The notes: a model not told the origin generated them from the letters alone. DNA of 64,000 bases from Ancylobacter oerskovii (GCF_018390555.1 NZ_JAHBGB010000002.1:310001-374000), one strand, 5' to 3'; shown: positions 25,817 through 35,046, counted from the stretch's first letter. Made by a program: numbers and translations.

Positions 25817-26539
25817 TCAGCGCGCCGTCCAGCCGCCGTCGACCCGCAGGCTGTCGCCGGTGACGAAGCGGGCGCCGGGCGAGACGAGGAACAGGATGGA
25901 TTGCGCGATATCCTCTGGCGCCGGCAGCTCGCCCAGCGGCACCATGTCGTAGACGAAGCGCTTGAACTCGGGGTCCTCGAACATGTCCTGCGTCATCGGC
26001 GTCACCACGAAGGTCGGCGCCACCGAGACCACGCGGATGCCGCGCGGGGCGAGTTCCACCGCCATCGCCTTGGTCAGCCCCTCCACCGCATGCTTGGTCA
26101 TGCAATAGACCGTACGCTTGGGCGAGCCGACATGGCCCATCTGCGAGGACATATTGACGATCACCCCGCCGGCGCCCATCGCCCGCGCCGCCGCCCGCGC
26201 CACGCGATAGACCGAGCGGATATTGAGGTCGATCATCCAGTCGAGCGTCTCGTCGTCGACATCGACCATCAGCTTCGGCCGGTTGCCGCCGGCATTGTTC
26301 ACGAGGATGTCGAGGTCTTCCATCGCCTCGATGCGGGCGAGAAAGGCCTCGTCGCGCACGTCGGCGGCCAGCGGCTCGATGCGCCCTGCGCCCTCGCGGG
26401 CCAGTTCGTCCAGATCCGCCTGCGTGCGTGCCACCGCGATCACCCGCGCGCCCGCCTGCGCCAGGGCGAGCGCGGTGGCGCGGCCGATGCCGCGCCCGGC
26501 GCCGGTGACCAGCGCCGTCTTTCCGTCGAGCGCCGCCAC
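25817..26539 (-). CDS. SDR family oxidoreductase
   Basis: A 240-aa short-chain dehydrogenase with N-terminal GAGRGIG cofactor loop, LVNNAGG, catalytic Ser in VNMSSQMG and YCMTK (YxxxK). It ends VDGGWTAR, the usual classical-SDR C-terminus. The start is a GTG with GAGGAG 7 nt upstream, one base after the stop of the GlcG-family gene, so it is the last gene of a four-gene minus-strand operon. It would oxidise or reduce a hydroxy/keto intermediate with NAD(P). Confidence 0.88.
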   Translation of the reverse strand: MAALDGKTALVTGAGRGIGRATALALAQAGARVIAVARTQADLDELAREGAGRIEPLAADVRDEAFLARIEAMEDLDILVNNAGGNRPKLMVDVDDETLDWMIDLNIRSVYRVARAAARAMGAGGVIVNMSSQMGHVGSPKRTVYCMTKHAVEGLTKAMAVELAPRGIRVVSVAPTFVVTPMTQDMFEDPEFKRFVYDMVPLGELPAPEDIAQSILFLVSPGARFVTGDSLRVDGGWTAR

Positions 26540-26540
26540 C

Positions 26541-26978
26541 TCAGCGCTCCTCGATATCGGGCGCGAGGCCGGCCGCCTCGATGCCGGCGACGGCGCAGAA
26601 CTCGTCAATGTCCGAGGTGTCGCCGCTGATGCCGACGGCGCCGACGATGCGCTGCTCCGCGTCGCGCACCAGCACGCCGCCCGGCACCGGCACCACGCGG
26701 CCATCGGTGGCGGCGGCGAGGGCGGCGAAGAACGTGCCCATCGTCGCCGCCCGCGCCGCCAGCCCGCGCGAGGAGATGCCCATGCCGAGCGCGCCCCAGG
26801 CCTTGCCATAGGCGATCTCGAAGCGGGCGATGCCGCTGCCGTCCTCGCGGCGCACCAGCTTCACATGGCCGCCGGCGTCCAGCACCACCACGGTGAGCGG
26901 CCGGGCGCCGCGCGCCCGCGCATCCTCCAGCGCGACGCGGCCGATGATGTCGGCCTTGTCGAGGGTGAGATCGCTCAT
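26541..26978 (-). CDS. GlcG/HbpS family protein
   Basis: A 145-aa single-domain protein of the GlcG/HbpS type (PF03928): VVVLDAGGHVKLVRREDG, followed by the conserved GISSRG region and late VPGGVLVRD..IVGAVGISGDTSDIDE. Members are often encoded in catabolic operons; some bind heme or act on small metabolites, but a general function is not established. The ATG lies one base after the dehydrogenase stop. Confidence 0.88.
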   Translation of the reverse strand: MSDLTLDKADIIGRVALEDARARGARPLTVVVLDAGGHVKLVRREDGSGIARFEIAYGKAWGALGMGISSRGLAARAATMGTFFAALAAATDGRVVPVPGGVLVRDAEQRIVGAVGISGDTSDIDEFCAVAGIEAAGLAPDIEER

Positions 26979-26979
26979 C

Positions 26980-27891
26980 TCATTCTCCCTTGTCGCCTGA
27001 CGAGTTTCTGGGCTCGGTCATGCCCTTGAGCACCGCGAAGAGCGAGGCGGTGTCCTCCTTGCCGCGCCCTTCCGCCAGCGCCGCGAAATAGAAGGGCAGG
27101 CTCGCCGCCATCAGCGGGGTGGGCGAGCGCATCTCGCGGGCGAAGTCCATGATGAGCTGCAGGTCCTTGATGTAGATGTCCATCTTCATCGTCGCCGGCT
27201 CGTAGCGGTTCTCGATCATCATCGGCGCGCGCACGTCGAACATGCGCGAGCCGCCCGCGCCCGGACGGATCGCGTCGTAGACGAGGTTGAGGTCGAGCCC
27301 GGCCCGGTCGGCGAGCAGCAGCGCCTCGGCGGTGGAGAGGTTGTGGATCGTCACCAGCAGGTTGGCGATGTATTTCAGCTTCATGCCGGTGCCGAAGCCG
27401 CCGCAGTAGCGCACGTCGCGGGCGAAGCCGGCGAAGGCCGCCTCCACCTTGCGGAACGCCGCCTCGTCGCCGCTGGCATAGATGGAGAGGTCGCGCCGCG
27501 CCGCCTGCGCGCCGGTGCCGCTCACCGGGCAATCGAGCACATGCGCGCCCCGGCCCTCCAGCGCGAGGCGGCACGCCTCCTTGGCCTCGATCGGCAGCGT
27601 GCCCATCTCGCACACCACCGCGCCGTACCGCACCGCGCCGGCGATCTCCTTCGTCACCGCCTCCAGCGCCTTCACCGAGGGCAGCGCCAGCAGCAGGATA
27701 TCGGCCGCCTCGGCCACCTCGCGGGCGGAGCCGGCCCGCCGGCCGCCCTGCGCGGCCAGCGTCGCCAGCGCCTCCTCGGCGACGTCGGTGCCGACCACGC
27801 CGAACCCGCTCTCCAGCAAGTTCTTCGCATAGGCCGTGCCCATGATGCCGAGACCGATGATGCCGACGGTCTCCTTCGTCTCGCTCGTCAC
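26980..27891 (-). CDS. NAD(P)-dependent oxidoreductase, 3-hydroxyisobutyrate/6PGDH family
   Basis: About 303 aa. A Rossmann N-terminus with VGIIGLGIMG is followed by DCPVSGTGAQAA and the catalytic Lys region GTGMKLKYIANL. Family members oxidise beta-hydroxy acids or reduce tartronate semialdehyde-type compounds. The start is uncertain: GTG at 27891 has GGCGGAG 8 nt upstream and is preferred, while GTG at 27900 overlaps the hydrolase stop as GTGA. It lies in the operon hydrolase, dehydrogenase, GlcG, SDR. Confidence 0.88.
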   Translation of the reverse strand: MTSETKETVGIIGLGIMGTAYAKNLLESGFGVVGTDVAEEALATLAAQGGRRAGSAREVAEAADILLLALPSVKALEAVTKEIAGAVRYGAVVCEMGTLPIEAKEACRLALEGRGAHVLDCPVSGTGAQAARRDLSIYASGDEAAFRKVEAAFAGFARDVRYCGGFGTGMKLKYIANLLVTIHNLSTAEALLLADRAGLDLNLVYDAIRPGAGGSRMFDVRAPMMIENRYEPATMKMDIYIKDLQLIMDFAREMRSPTPLMAASLPFYFAALAEGRGKEDTASLFAVLKGMTEPRNSSGDKGE

Positions 27892-27896
27892 GCGCG

Positions 27897-28715
27897 TCAC
27901 TCCGCCGCTTGCCTGGAAATGTCGAGAAACTCCGCCACCCGTGCGTTGAAGCTGGCGACGTCCTCCATGTTCGCGATATGCGCGACGCCGGGCAGGATCT
28001 CGAACTGCGCGCCGGGCGTCTCCGCGGCCATGGCGCGCATCGCCTCGGGCGGCGCGCCGGCGTCCTCGGCGCCGACGATGTACAGCGTCTCCGGCTCCAT
28101 CCGCGCGAGATGGCGCAGATAATCGAGCCCCTGCAGCGCCCTCGCGCAGCCGATATAGCCGACCGGCGAGGTGGCGAGCACCATGCGCGAGGCCCGGTCC
28201 ACCACCTCCGGCCGGTGCTGCCGCGTTACGGCGGTGAACCAGCGCTCCATGGTGCCGGCCAGCACCGCGCCCATGCCGCCCGCCTCCACCGCCGCGATGC
28301 GTTGGTCCCAGCCGGCGACAAAGGGCGGCGGGGCGTCGGCGCGGGCATCGGCGCAGATGAGGCGATTCACCCGCTCGGGATAAGCGAGCCCGAGGCCGAG
28401 CGCCGTCATGCCGCCCATGGACAGGCCGAGAATATCCGCCTGCGCGATGCCGAAGCGATCCATCACCGCGACGAGGTCGCCGACCAGCAGCTCGAAGCTG
28501 TAGGCCCCCGCCGGGGCGCTGCTGCGCCCATGGCCGCGCGTATCGTAGCGCAGCACCCGGTAGCTCCGGGTCAGGAAGGGGATCTGGTCGTCCCACATGC
28601 TCAGATCGGCGGCCAGCGAGTTGGACAGCACGATCCACGGCAGGTGCTCCGGCCCGTCGACCCGCACCGCGATCTCGGCGCCGCCGGAGGCGACGATCTC
28701 CGTGATAGGCGTCAT
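27897..28715 (-). CDS. Alpha/beta hydrolase (3-oxoadipate enol-lactonase-like)
   Basis: A 272-aa alpha/beta hydrolase. The oxyanion region is followed by YDTRGHGRSSAP, the nucleophile elbow GLSMGGMTALG (Ser), a late Asp in VGAEDAG and His in GVAHIANMED. Overall it resembles PcaD-type enol-lactone hydrolases. First gene of a four-gene minus-strand operon, divergent from the cyclase/BKACE operon, suggesting hydrolysis of a lactone or ester in the same pathway. Confidence 0.85.
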   Translation of the reverse strand: MTPITEIVASGGAEIAVRVDGPEHLPWIVLSNSLAADLSMWDDQIPFLTRSYRVLRYDTRGHGRSSAPAGAYSFELLVGDLVAVMDRFGIAQADILGLSMGGMTALGLGLAYPERVNRLICADARADAPPPFVAGWDQRIAAVEAGGMGAVLAGTMERWFTAVTRQHRPEVVDRASRMVLATSPVGYIGCARALQGLDYLRHLARMEPETLYIVGAEDAGAPPEAMRAMAAETPGAQFEILPGVAHIANMEDVASFNARVAEFLDISRQAAE

Positions 28716-28910
28716 AGGCGTCTCCTCTCCGTTTCCCTTGTCTTCCGGGGCGTTTGCCGCCTCCGGCCCGCGGCGACGCTATCGGCGGCGCCTTCGGGCG
28801 GCGAAACCATAAGTTCTGATCCCGCCGATCACGAATGCTGATCGTCGTCCGCCACCGCCGTGCGCCGGGCGAAAAACGGAAGCTTCCTTTCGATTGCCGC
28901 AGCCGGGCGA

Positions 28911-28954
28911 TTGACAAGAGCGGCGGTTGGATTTGATATTTATCAAACGATAAA
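28911..28954 (+). promoter_or_regulatory. Promoter with TTTATC-N4-GATAAA operator, upstream of cyclase operon
   Basis: TTGACA at 28911-28916 and GATATT at 28935-28940 (18-bp spacer) form a plausible sigma-70 promoter. The perfect palindrome TTTATCAAACGATAAA at 28939-28954 overlaps the end of the -10. It belongs to a group of similar palindromes at 32986, 43221 and 44916. The rest of the 373-bp divergent region (28716-29088) shows no gene. Confidence 0.65.
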
Positions 28955-29088
28955 CAAATCGGACGCGGTTGAAAAGCCCATCCCGCCTTCCCGGAGCCCG
29001 CACATCCGGGGCCGTGCCGCACCGCCTTTCCTCCGGCCGGATGAGACGTCAGGCCGGACGCAAAAATCCAGAAAACCGAGGAAGCCCC

Positions 29089-30042
29089 ATGGATATCACC
29101 GTCGGTCTCGCCGCCATCGAAGAAGCCTCGCGCAAGCTCTCCAACTGGGGACGCTGGGGAGCGGACGACCACAGCGGCACGCTCAACCATGTCACGCCGC
29201 AGGACGTCGTCGAGGCGGCCGGGCTGATCAGGACCGGCAAGGTGTTCGCTCTCGGCATCCCGCTCGATCGCGAGGGGCCGCAGAACGGCCTGTTCGGCGG
29301 GCGCTTCAACCCGATCCACCAGATGCTCGCCACCGGCACCGACGCCGTCACCGGCCAGCAGGACTGGAACAGGATCCGCTACGCCGACGACACGCTGAAT
29401 CTCTGCGTGCAGGGCGCCACCCACTGGGACGCGCTCGGCCACATCTTCTACGAGGACAAGGCCTATAACGGCCACGACCCGCGCCTCATCAACTCGCGCG
29501 GGCTCAACGTGCTCGGCATCGAGCACTCCAAGTCGAAGATGAACGGGCGCGGCGTGCTGCTCGACATCGCCCGCTTCCGCGGCGTCGACTGGCTGCAGGA
29601 CGGCGAATCCATCTCCAATGACGAGCTCGATGCCTGCGCGAAAAAGCAGGGCGTGGAGATCCGCCGCGCCGATTTCGTCATCGTCCGCACCGGCCAGATG
29701 GAGCGCTGCCTCGCGGAGGGCGAATGGGGCGGCTATGCCGGCGGCGACGCGCCGGGCGTGAAGTTCGAGAACTGCTACTGGTGCCACGAGAAGGAGGTCG
29801 CGGCGATCTGCTCCGACACCTGGGGCGTCGAGGTGCGGCCGAACGAGACCACCGAGGCCAACCAGCCCTGGCACTGGGTGGTGATCCCCGCCATGGGCCT
29901 GTGCATGGGCGAGATCTTCTACGTGAAGGAACTCGCCGAGGATTGCGCCAGGGACGGCGTCTACGAGTTCTTCTTCTGCGGCCCGCCGCTGATCATCACC
30001 GGCGGCACCGGCTCGCCGATCAACCCGCAGGCGATCAAGTAG
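29089..30042 (+). CDS. Cyclase family protein (kynurenine formamidase-like)
   Basis: A 317-aa metal-dependent hydrolase of the cyclase/KynB superfamily (PF04199). The diagnostic His-rich motif appears as QGATHWDALGHIFYEDKAY, and C-terminal HWVVIPAMGLCMGE supplies further conserved residues. Characterised members hydrolyse amides or lactones such as N-formylkynurenine or isatin. The start MDITVG follows GAGGAAG. First gene of a four-gene plus-strand operon and the closest to the operator at 28939. Confidence 0.88.
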   Translation: MDITVGLAAIEEASRKLSNWGRWGADDHSGTLNHVTPQDVVEAAGLIRTGKVFALGIPLDREGPQNGLFGGRFNPIHQMLATGTDAVTGQQDWNRIRYADDTLNLCVQGATHWDALGHIFYEDKAYNGHDPRLINSRGLNVLGIEHSKSKMNGRGVLLDIARFRGVDWLQDGESISNDELDACAKKQGVEIRRADFVIVRTGQMERCLAEGEWGGYAGGDAPGVKFENCYWCHEKEVAAICSDTWGVEVRPNETTEANQPWHWVVIPAMGLCMGEIFYVKELAEDCARDGVYEFFFCGPPLIITGGTGSPINPQAIK

Positions 30043-30118
30043 CGCCGCATCGGCCGATCAGCCGGGGGACGGCGCGACAGCCGCCCTCCTTTCGCCGCTC
30101 ATTGCATTGGAGCCGACC

Positions 30119-31051
30119 ATGGCTGCCGCCCGCAAGGTCATCGTCACCTGCGCCTGCACCGGCGCGATCCACACGCCTTCCATGTCGCCGCATCTGCCGG
30201 TGACGCCGGACGAGATCATCGCCGATGCGCTCGGCGCCGCCGAGGCCGGCGCGGCGATCCTGCATCTGCACGCCCGCAACCCGGAGACCGGCAAGCCGGA
30301 CCAGACGCCGGAGGCGTTCGGCCGCTTCCTGCCGCAGCTGAAGCAGCAGACCGATGCCGCCATCAACATCACCACCGGCGGCAGCCCCTACATGAAGGTG
30401 GAGGAGCGCGTCCTGCCGGCGGCGCGGTTCAAGCCGGAGGTCGCCTCCCTCAACATGGGCTCGATCAATTTCGGCCTGTACCACCTGCTCGACCGCTACA
30501 AGGACTTCAAGTTCGAGTGGGAGCGCCAGCATCTGGAAGCCACGCGCGACCTGGTGTTCCGCAACTCGTTCAAGGACATCGAGTACATACTCGAGACCTG
30601 CTACGGCAACGGCACCCGCTTCGAGTTCGAGTGCTACGACATCGCCCATCTCTACAATCTCAAGCACTTCCTCGATCGCGGCCTCGTCAGGCCGCCGCTG
30701 TTCGTGCAGTCGGTGTTCGGCATTCTCGGCGGCATCGGCACCCATCCCGAGGACATCATCCACATGAAGCGCACCGCCGACCGGCTGTTCGGCGACCAGT
30801 ACCGCTGGTCGGTGCTGGGCGCCGGCGCCTCGCAGTTGCGCGTCGCCGCCATGGCCGCCTCGATGGGGGCCAATGTCCGCGTCGGGCTGGAGGATTCGCT
30901 GTGGATCGGGCCGGGCGAGCTCGCCCCGTCGAGCGGCGCGCAGGTGAAGAAGGCGCGGCAGATCCTCGAAGGCATGGGACTGGAACTCGCCACGCCCGAC
31001 GAGGCGCGTGCCATGCTGGATCTGAAGGGCGCCGACCAGGTAGCGTTCTGA
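30119..31051 (+). CDS. 3-keto-5-aminohexanoate cleavage-type protein (BKACE, DUF849)
   Basis: A 310-aa beta-keto acid cleavage enzyme family protein. The Zn-binding ILHLHARNPETGKP (His49, His51), INITTGG and VRVGLEDSLW signatures are clear. These enzymes condense a beta-keto acid with acetyl-CoA and split it to acetoacetate plus an acyl-CoA; the side-chain specificity cannot be read here. The ATG at 30119 has GGAG 7-8 nt upstream; a TTG four codons earlier is unlikely. Its place after a cyclase-type hydrolase suggests it acts on the ring- or amide-opened keto acid. Confidence 0.9.
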   Translation: MAAARKVIVTCACTGAIHTPSMSPHLPVTPDEIIADALGAAEAGAAILHLHARNPETGKPDQTPEAFGRFLPQLKQQTDAAINITTGGSPYMKVEERVLPAARFKPEVASLNMGSINFGLYHLLDRYKDFKFEWERQHLEATRDLVFRNSFKDIEYILETCYGNGTRFEFECYDIAHLYNLKHFLDRGLVRPPLFVQSVFGILGGIGTHPEDIIHMKRTADRLFGDQYRWSVLGAGASQLRVAAMAASMGANVRVGLEDSLWIGPGELAPSSGAQVKKARQILEGMGLELATPDEARAMLDLKGADQVAF

Positions 31052-31076
31052 CCCTCGATTCCAAACGGAGCCGGAC

Positions 31077-32078
31077 ATGCTGAACGCCGCCATCATCGGG
31101 CTCGGCCGCTGGGGCCAGACCCTCGTCGGGTCGGTGCAGGGCACCAGCGGCCTGCTCCGCTTCACCAGCGGGGCCACCGGCAATCGCGCCAGGGCGGAGG
31201 CCTTCGCCGCCTCCGCCGGCATCGCCCTGAAGGACAGCTATGAGGAGGTGCTGGCCGATCCCGCCATCGAGGCGGTGGTGCTGGCGACGCCGCATCTCCA
31301 GCATGCGGCGCAGATCGAGCAGGCCGCGGCGGCCGGCAAGCACGTCTTCGTCGAGAAGCCCTTCACCATGAGCAAGGCGAGCGCCGCGGCGGCGGTGGCG
31401 GCGAGCGAGGCGGCCGGCATCACGCTCGCCCTCGGCCACAACCGGCGCTTCCATCCGCACATGCAGCGCCTGCGTGCGCTGGTGCGGGCGGGCGAGCTCG
31501 GCACCCTCCTGCATTGCCATGGCGAGATGAGCTCGCCCACCGGCCTGTTCCTGCCCAAGGGCGTGTGGCGCACCGATCCCGATCAGTCGCCGGCCGGCGG
31601 CATGACCGGGCTCGGCATCCATCTCGTCGATTCGATGATCGACCTGTTCGGCGCGATCGAGGCCGTCGCCTGCCAGAGCGTCAACCGCGCCGCGCCGTCG
31701 GGGGCACAGGACACCACCTCGGTGCTGCTGCGCTTCGCGAGCGGGCAGACCGGCACCCTGCTCGCCTTCACGGCGACGGCGCCGGTGTTCCGCTTCGTTG
31801 CCTATGGCTCCCGGGCCGTGGCCGGCATCGCCACGCCGACGCTGGACCATTTCACCCTTGAGCCGGCGCCGACCGCGCCGGGCCAGCCGCCGGCCGCGGC
31901 CGTCCATGAGACGCTCGCCGGCTTCGACACGCTGCGCGCCGAGCTGGAAGCTTTCGCCGGCGCCGTGCGCGGGCAGGCGCCCTACCCCATCGCCCCCACA
32001 GAGATGATCCACGGCGTCGCGGTGCTGGAAGCCATCGTCGCCGCCGTCGGACAGGATCGCTTCGTCACCGTCGCCTGA
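31077..32078 (+). CDS. Gfo/Idh/MocA family oxidoreductase
   Basis: A 333-aa protein with an N-terminal NAD(P)-binding Rossmann fold (AAIIGLGRWGQTL), the family motif EKPFTMSKASAAAAV and an alpha/beta C-terminal domain with GGMTGLGIHLVDSMIDLFG. Family members oxidise or reduce sugars, cyclitols or other hydroxy compounds. Third gene of the cyclase-BKACE operon, 25 bp after BKACE, with CGGAGCCGGAC before the start. Confidence 0.9.
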   Translation: MLNAAIIGLGRWGQTLVGSVQGTSGLLRFTSGATGNRARAEAFAASAGIALKDSYEEVLADPAIEAVVLATPHLQHAAQIEQAAAAGKHVFVEKPFTMSKASAAAAVAASEAAGITLALGHNRRFHPHMQRLRALVRAGELGTLLHCHGEMSSPTGLFLPKGVWRTDPDQSPAGGMTGLGIHLVDSMIDLFGAIEAVACQSVNRAAPSGAQDTTSVLLRFASGQTGTLLAFTATAPVFRFVAYGSRAVAGIATPTLDHFTLEPAPTAPGQPPAAAVHETLAGFDTLRAELEAFAGAVRGQAPYPIAPTEMIHGVAVLEAIVAAVGQDRFVTVA

Positions 32079-32089
32079 GGGAGATCGCC

Positions 32090-32848
32090 ATGAGCGTCGT
32101 CACGCCCCGCACCCTGATCGTCACTGGAGGCTCCAAGGGCATCGGCGCCGCCATCGCCCGCGCCGCCGGCCTCGCCGGCTTCCGCGTGGCGCTCAGCTAC
32201 AAGGGCGACGCCGCCGGCGCCGAGCAGGTCGCCCGGGCCGTCGAAGGCGCCGGCGCCGAGGCGCTGATCGTCAAGGCCGACGTGGCGCGCGAAGAGGATG
32301 TCCTCGCCCTCTTCGCCGCCGTCGATGCCCGCTTCGGCGCGCCCGACGTGCTGGTCAACAATGCCGGCGGCGTCGGCCCGCTCGGCCGGGTGGACGCCCT
32401 CAGCGCGCAGGCCCTCGCCGAGGTGATGGCGGTGAACGTGATCGGCAGCTTCCTGTGCTGCCGCGAGGCGGTCAGGCGCATGTCGACCCGCCATGGCGGG
32501 CGTGGCGGCGTCATCGTCAACATGTCCTCGCGCGCCGCCGCGCTCGGCGGCGGCGGCGAATGGGTGCATTACGCCGCCAGCAAGGGCGCGGTGGACAGCC
32601 TCACCATCGGCCTCGCCCGCGAGGTGGCGGCGGAAGGAATCCGCGTCAACGCCGTCGCCCCCGGCCTCATCGCCACCGACCTGCACGCCAATGCCGGCGC
32701 CCCCGACCGGCTGGAGCGGCTCGGTCCGTCCATCCCGATGCAGCGCCCCGGCACCGCCCAGGAAGTTGCCGACATCGTGATGTGGCTCGCCTCCCCCGCC
32801 AGCACCTATGTGACCGGCGCCATCGTGCCGGTGGCGGGCGGCCGCTGA
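32090..32848 (+). CDS. SDR family oxidoreductase
   Basis: A 252-aa classical short-chain dehydrogenase: TGGSKGIGAAIA cofactor loop, LVNNAGG, catalytic Ser in VNMSSRAA, HYAASKGAV (YxxxK) and terminal TGAIVPVAGGR. Close to the FabG-like group. It ends the plus-strand operon, 11 bp after the Gfo/Idh gene with GGGAGATCGCC before its ATG. Like its counterpart in the divergent operon it could handle a keto/hydroxy intermediate. Confidence 0.9.
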   Translation: MSVVTPRTLIVTGGSKGIGAAIARAAGLAGFRVALSYKGDAAGAEQVARAVEGAGAEALIVKADVAREEDVLALFAAVDARFGAPDVLVNNAGGVGPLGRVDALSAQALAEVMAVNVIGSFLCCREAVRRMSTRHGGRGGVIVNMSSRAAALGGGGEWVHYAASKGAVDSLTIGLAREVAAEGIRVNAVAPGLIATDLHANAGAPDRLERLGPSIPMQRPGTAQEVADIVMWLASPASTYVTGAIVPVAGGR

Positions 32849-32960
32849 GGCCTCTTCCCCTTGCTACGCCTCGATGACGCGCGGGCCGCCGGCCGGGCCG
32901 CGCACGCTGCGGCGCGGCACCGATTCAGCTTGCGAACGATGCGCAAATCATCTTGCATCG

Positions 32961-32999
32961 TTGACATGATCGAAAATCCACGTGATTATCTATCGATAA
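32961..32999 (+). promoter_or_regulatory. Promoter with TTATC-N4-GATAA operator, upstream of ABC operon
   Basis: TTGACA (32961-32966), a 17-bp spacer and GATTAT (32984-32989) give a good sigma-70 promoter for the transporter operon at 33188. The palindrome TTATCTATCGATAA at 32986-32999 covers the -10, the arrangement expected of a repressor site. The remaining part of the 339-bp gap holds no gene that I can see. Confidence 0.7.
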
Positions 33000-33187
33000 A
33001 TAAGCGACCGCTGCCGCACTGGAAACCGGCGGCAGGCAACGCCAAGCCGACGACGACAGCCTGACGACGACGCCAAGCCGACCGGGACGCCCATTGCCCG
33101 CGCGGGGTTCGTGGAACTGCCCGGCCGACACTGCCCAGAACAACAAGCCGCCCGGCAACGATCCGGGGGCATCGGGAGAAGACGACC

Positions 33188-34216
33188 ATGGCAACACGAC
33201 GCGGCGCGCTGGCGCTCGCGGCCGCATTGGCGGCCCTCATCATCGCACCCGCCGGCCTGACGCCCGCCAGGGCCGATCCGGTGAAGATCCGCATCGGCTG
33301 GTCGACCATGCCGGGGCACCTCATCCCGGTGCTCTACAGCAAGCCGGAAATCCTGAAATATTACGGCAAGAGCTATACGGTGGAGCCGATCCGCTTCCGT
33401 GGCTCCTCGCCGCAGATCACCGCCATGGCGGCGGGCGAGATCGACATGGCCGCCTTCGGCCCGCTGGTGCTGGCGCTCGCCGTCACCAATGCCCGGCTCG
33501 ACGTGAAGGTGGTGGCCGACATCATCCAGGACGGCGTCGGGGACTATCACAGCGAGACCTTCATGGTCCGCGCCGATTCCGGCATCGGCAAGGTGACGGA
33601 CATGAAGGGCAAGCGGGTCGGCACCAATGCCATCGGCTCGGCCTCCGACACCGCCATGCGGGCGATGTTCCGCAAGAACAACATGCAGGACAAGCGCGAC
33701 TACACCATGGTGGAGGTCGCCTTCCCGAACATCCCGGCGATGATCGACGAGAAGAAGATCGATCTCGGCACCGTGCTGCAGCCGATGTCGGACCAGCTGC
33801 TCGCCACCGGCAAGTACAAGGTGCTGTTCACCTCCAAGGACGCCATGGGCCCCTCGCAGCTGGTGTTCCTCGCCGCCAACGGCAAGTTCCTCAACGACAA
33901 TCGCGCCGCGCTGATGGACTTCTTCGAGGACCATGTGCGCGCGGTGCGCTGGTTCACCGATCCGAAGAACCATGACGAGGCGGTGAAGATCATCGCCAAC
34001 TTCATGCAGCAGCCGCCGGAGACGCTCGGCTACCTGTTCACCAAGGAAGACTATTTCCGCGACCCCTTCATGGTGCCGAACGTCAAGGCGCTGCAGGAGA
34101 GCATCGACATCGCCGTCGATCTCGGCCTCGCCCCGCGCGCCATCAAGGTCGACCCGGACTATGTCGACCTCAGCTTCGTCAAGGAAGCGCAGAAGCGCAT
34201 CGAGGCCGGCCAATGA
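33188..34216 (+). CDS. ABC transporter substrate-binding protein (NitT/TauT family)
   Basis: A 342-aa periplasmic protein. The signal peptide is about 28 residues (LALAAALAALIIAPAG, cleavage near ARA|D), then VKIRIGWSTMPGHLIPVLYSK, typical of SsuA/TauA-like binding proteins. It heads an operon with an ATPase and two different permeases, the ATPase start overlapping its stop (ATGA). GGGAGAAG precedes the ATG. Ligand unknown; control by the palindrome at 32986 links it to the neighbouring catabolic genes. Confidence 0.9.
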   Translation: MATRRGALALAAALAALIIAPAGLTPARADPVKIRIGWSTMPGHLIPVLYSKPEILKYYGKSYTVEPIRFRGSSPQITAMAAGEIDMAAFGPLVLALAVTNARLDVKVVADIIQDGVGDYHSETFMVRADSGIGKVTDMKGKRVGTNAIGSASDTAMRAMFRKNNMQDKRDYTMVEVAFPNIPAMIDEKKIDLGTVLQPMSDQLLATGKYKVLFTSKDAMGPSQLVFLAANGKFLNDNRAALMDFFEDHVRAVRWFTDPKNHDEAVKIIANFMQQPPETLGYLFTKEDYFRDPFMVPNVKALQESIDIAVDLGLAPRAIKVDPDYVDLSFVKEAQKRIEAGQ

Positions 34217-35046
34217 GCGTGACGCATCTCTCCGCCTCCCCGCGCAGCCGCGCCCACACCGCCAGCGGCATCTCCGTCCGCGGCGTGTCCCACACCTATG
34301 GCGCCCGCACCGCCGGCGGCATGCTGGCGCTCGACGGCATCGACCTCGAGATCGCCGATGGCGAGTTCCATTGCCTGCTCGGCCCCTCCGGCTGCGGCAA
34401 GAGCACGCTGCTCTATCTGATCGGCGGCTTCATCCCGGTGCAGGCGGGAGTGATCGCCACATCGGCCGGACCGGTCACCTCACCGGGCCCGGACCGGAGC
34501 ATCGTTTTCCAGAACTTCGCGCTGTTTCCCTGGAAGACCGTGAAGGACAACGTGCTCTACGGCCTCAAGAAAGCCGGCTTCAACGCCGCCGAGCGCGAGC
34601 AGCGCGCCCGGCATTACATCGACATGGTGCACCTCACCGGCTTCGAGAACGCCTACCCCTCCCAACTTTCCGGCGGCATGCAGCAGCGGGCCGCCATCGC
34701 CCGCACATTGGCGGTCGATCCCGGCATCCTCCTGATGGACGAGCCGTTCGGCGCGCTGGACGCCCAGACGCGGCGCGTCATGCAGGAGGAACTGCGCGCC
34801 ATCTGGCGCGACAGCCGCAAGACGGTGGTGTTCGTCACCCATGACGTGCAGGAGGCGGTGTTCCTCGCCGACCGCATCTCGATCATGAGCGCCCGCCCCG
34901 GCCGCATCCAGCATGTGATCGACGTCGACCTGCCAAAGGATCGCGGCGAGGAAATACTGGAGAACCGCGAGTTCATCCGCCTCAGCGAACAGATCTGGCG
35001 GCTGGTGCGCGAGCAGGCCGTGGCCGCGACCCGGGGGGCGCATTGA
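34213..35046 (+). CDS. ABC transporter ATP-binding protein (NitT/TauT family)
   Basis: A 277-aa ATPase subunit: Walker A GPSGCGKST, Q-loop VFQNFALFPW, signature LSGGMQQR, Walker B ILLMDEPFGALD, H-loop VTHDVQEA. TauB/SsuB/NrtD-like. Overlaps the binding-protein stop by 4 bp and the permease start by 1 bp, showing translational coupling. Confidence 0.93.
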   Translation: MSVTHLSASPRSRAHTASGISVRGVSHTYGARTAGGMLALDGIDLEIADGEFHCLLGPSGCGKSTLLYLIGGFIPVQAGVIATSAGPVTSPGPDRSIVFQNFALFPWKTVKDNVLYGLKKAGFNAAEREQRARHYIDMVHLTGFENAYPSQLSGGMQQRAAIARTLAVDPGILLMDEPFGALDAQTRRVMQEELRAIWRDSRKTVVFVTHDVQEAVFLADRISIMSARPGRIQHVIDVDLPKDRGEEILENREFIRLSEQIWRLVREQAVAATRGAH

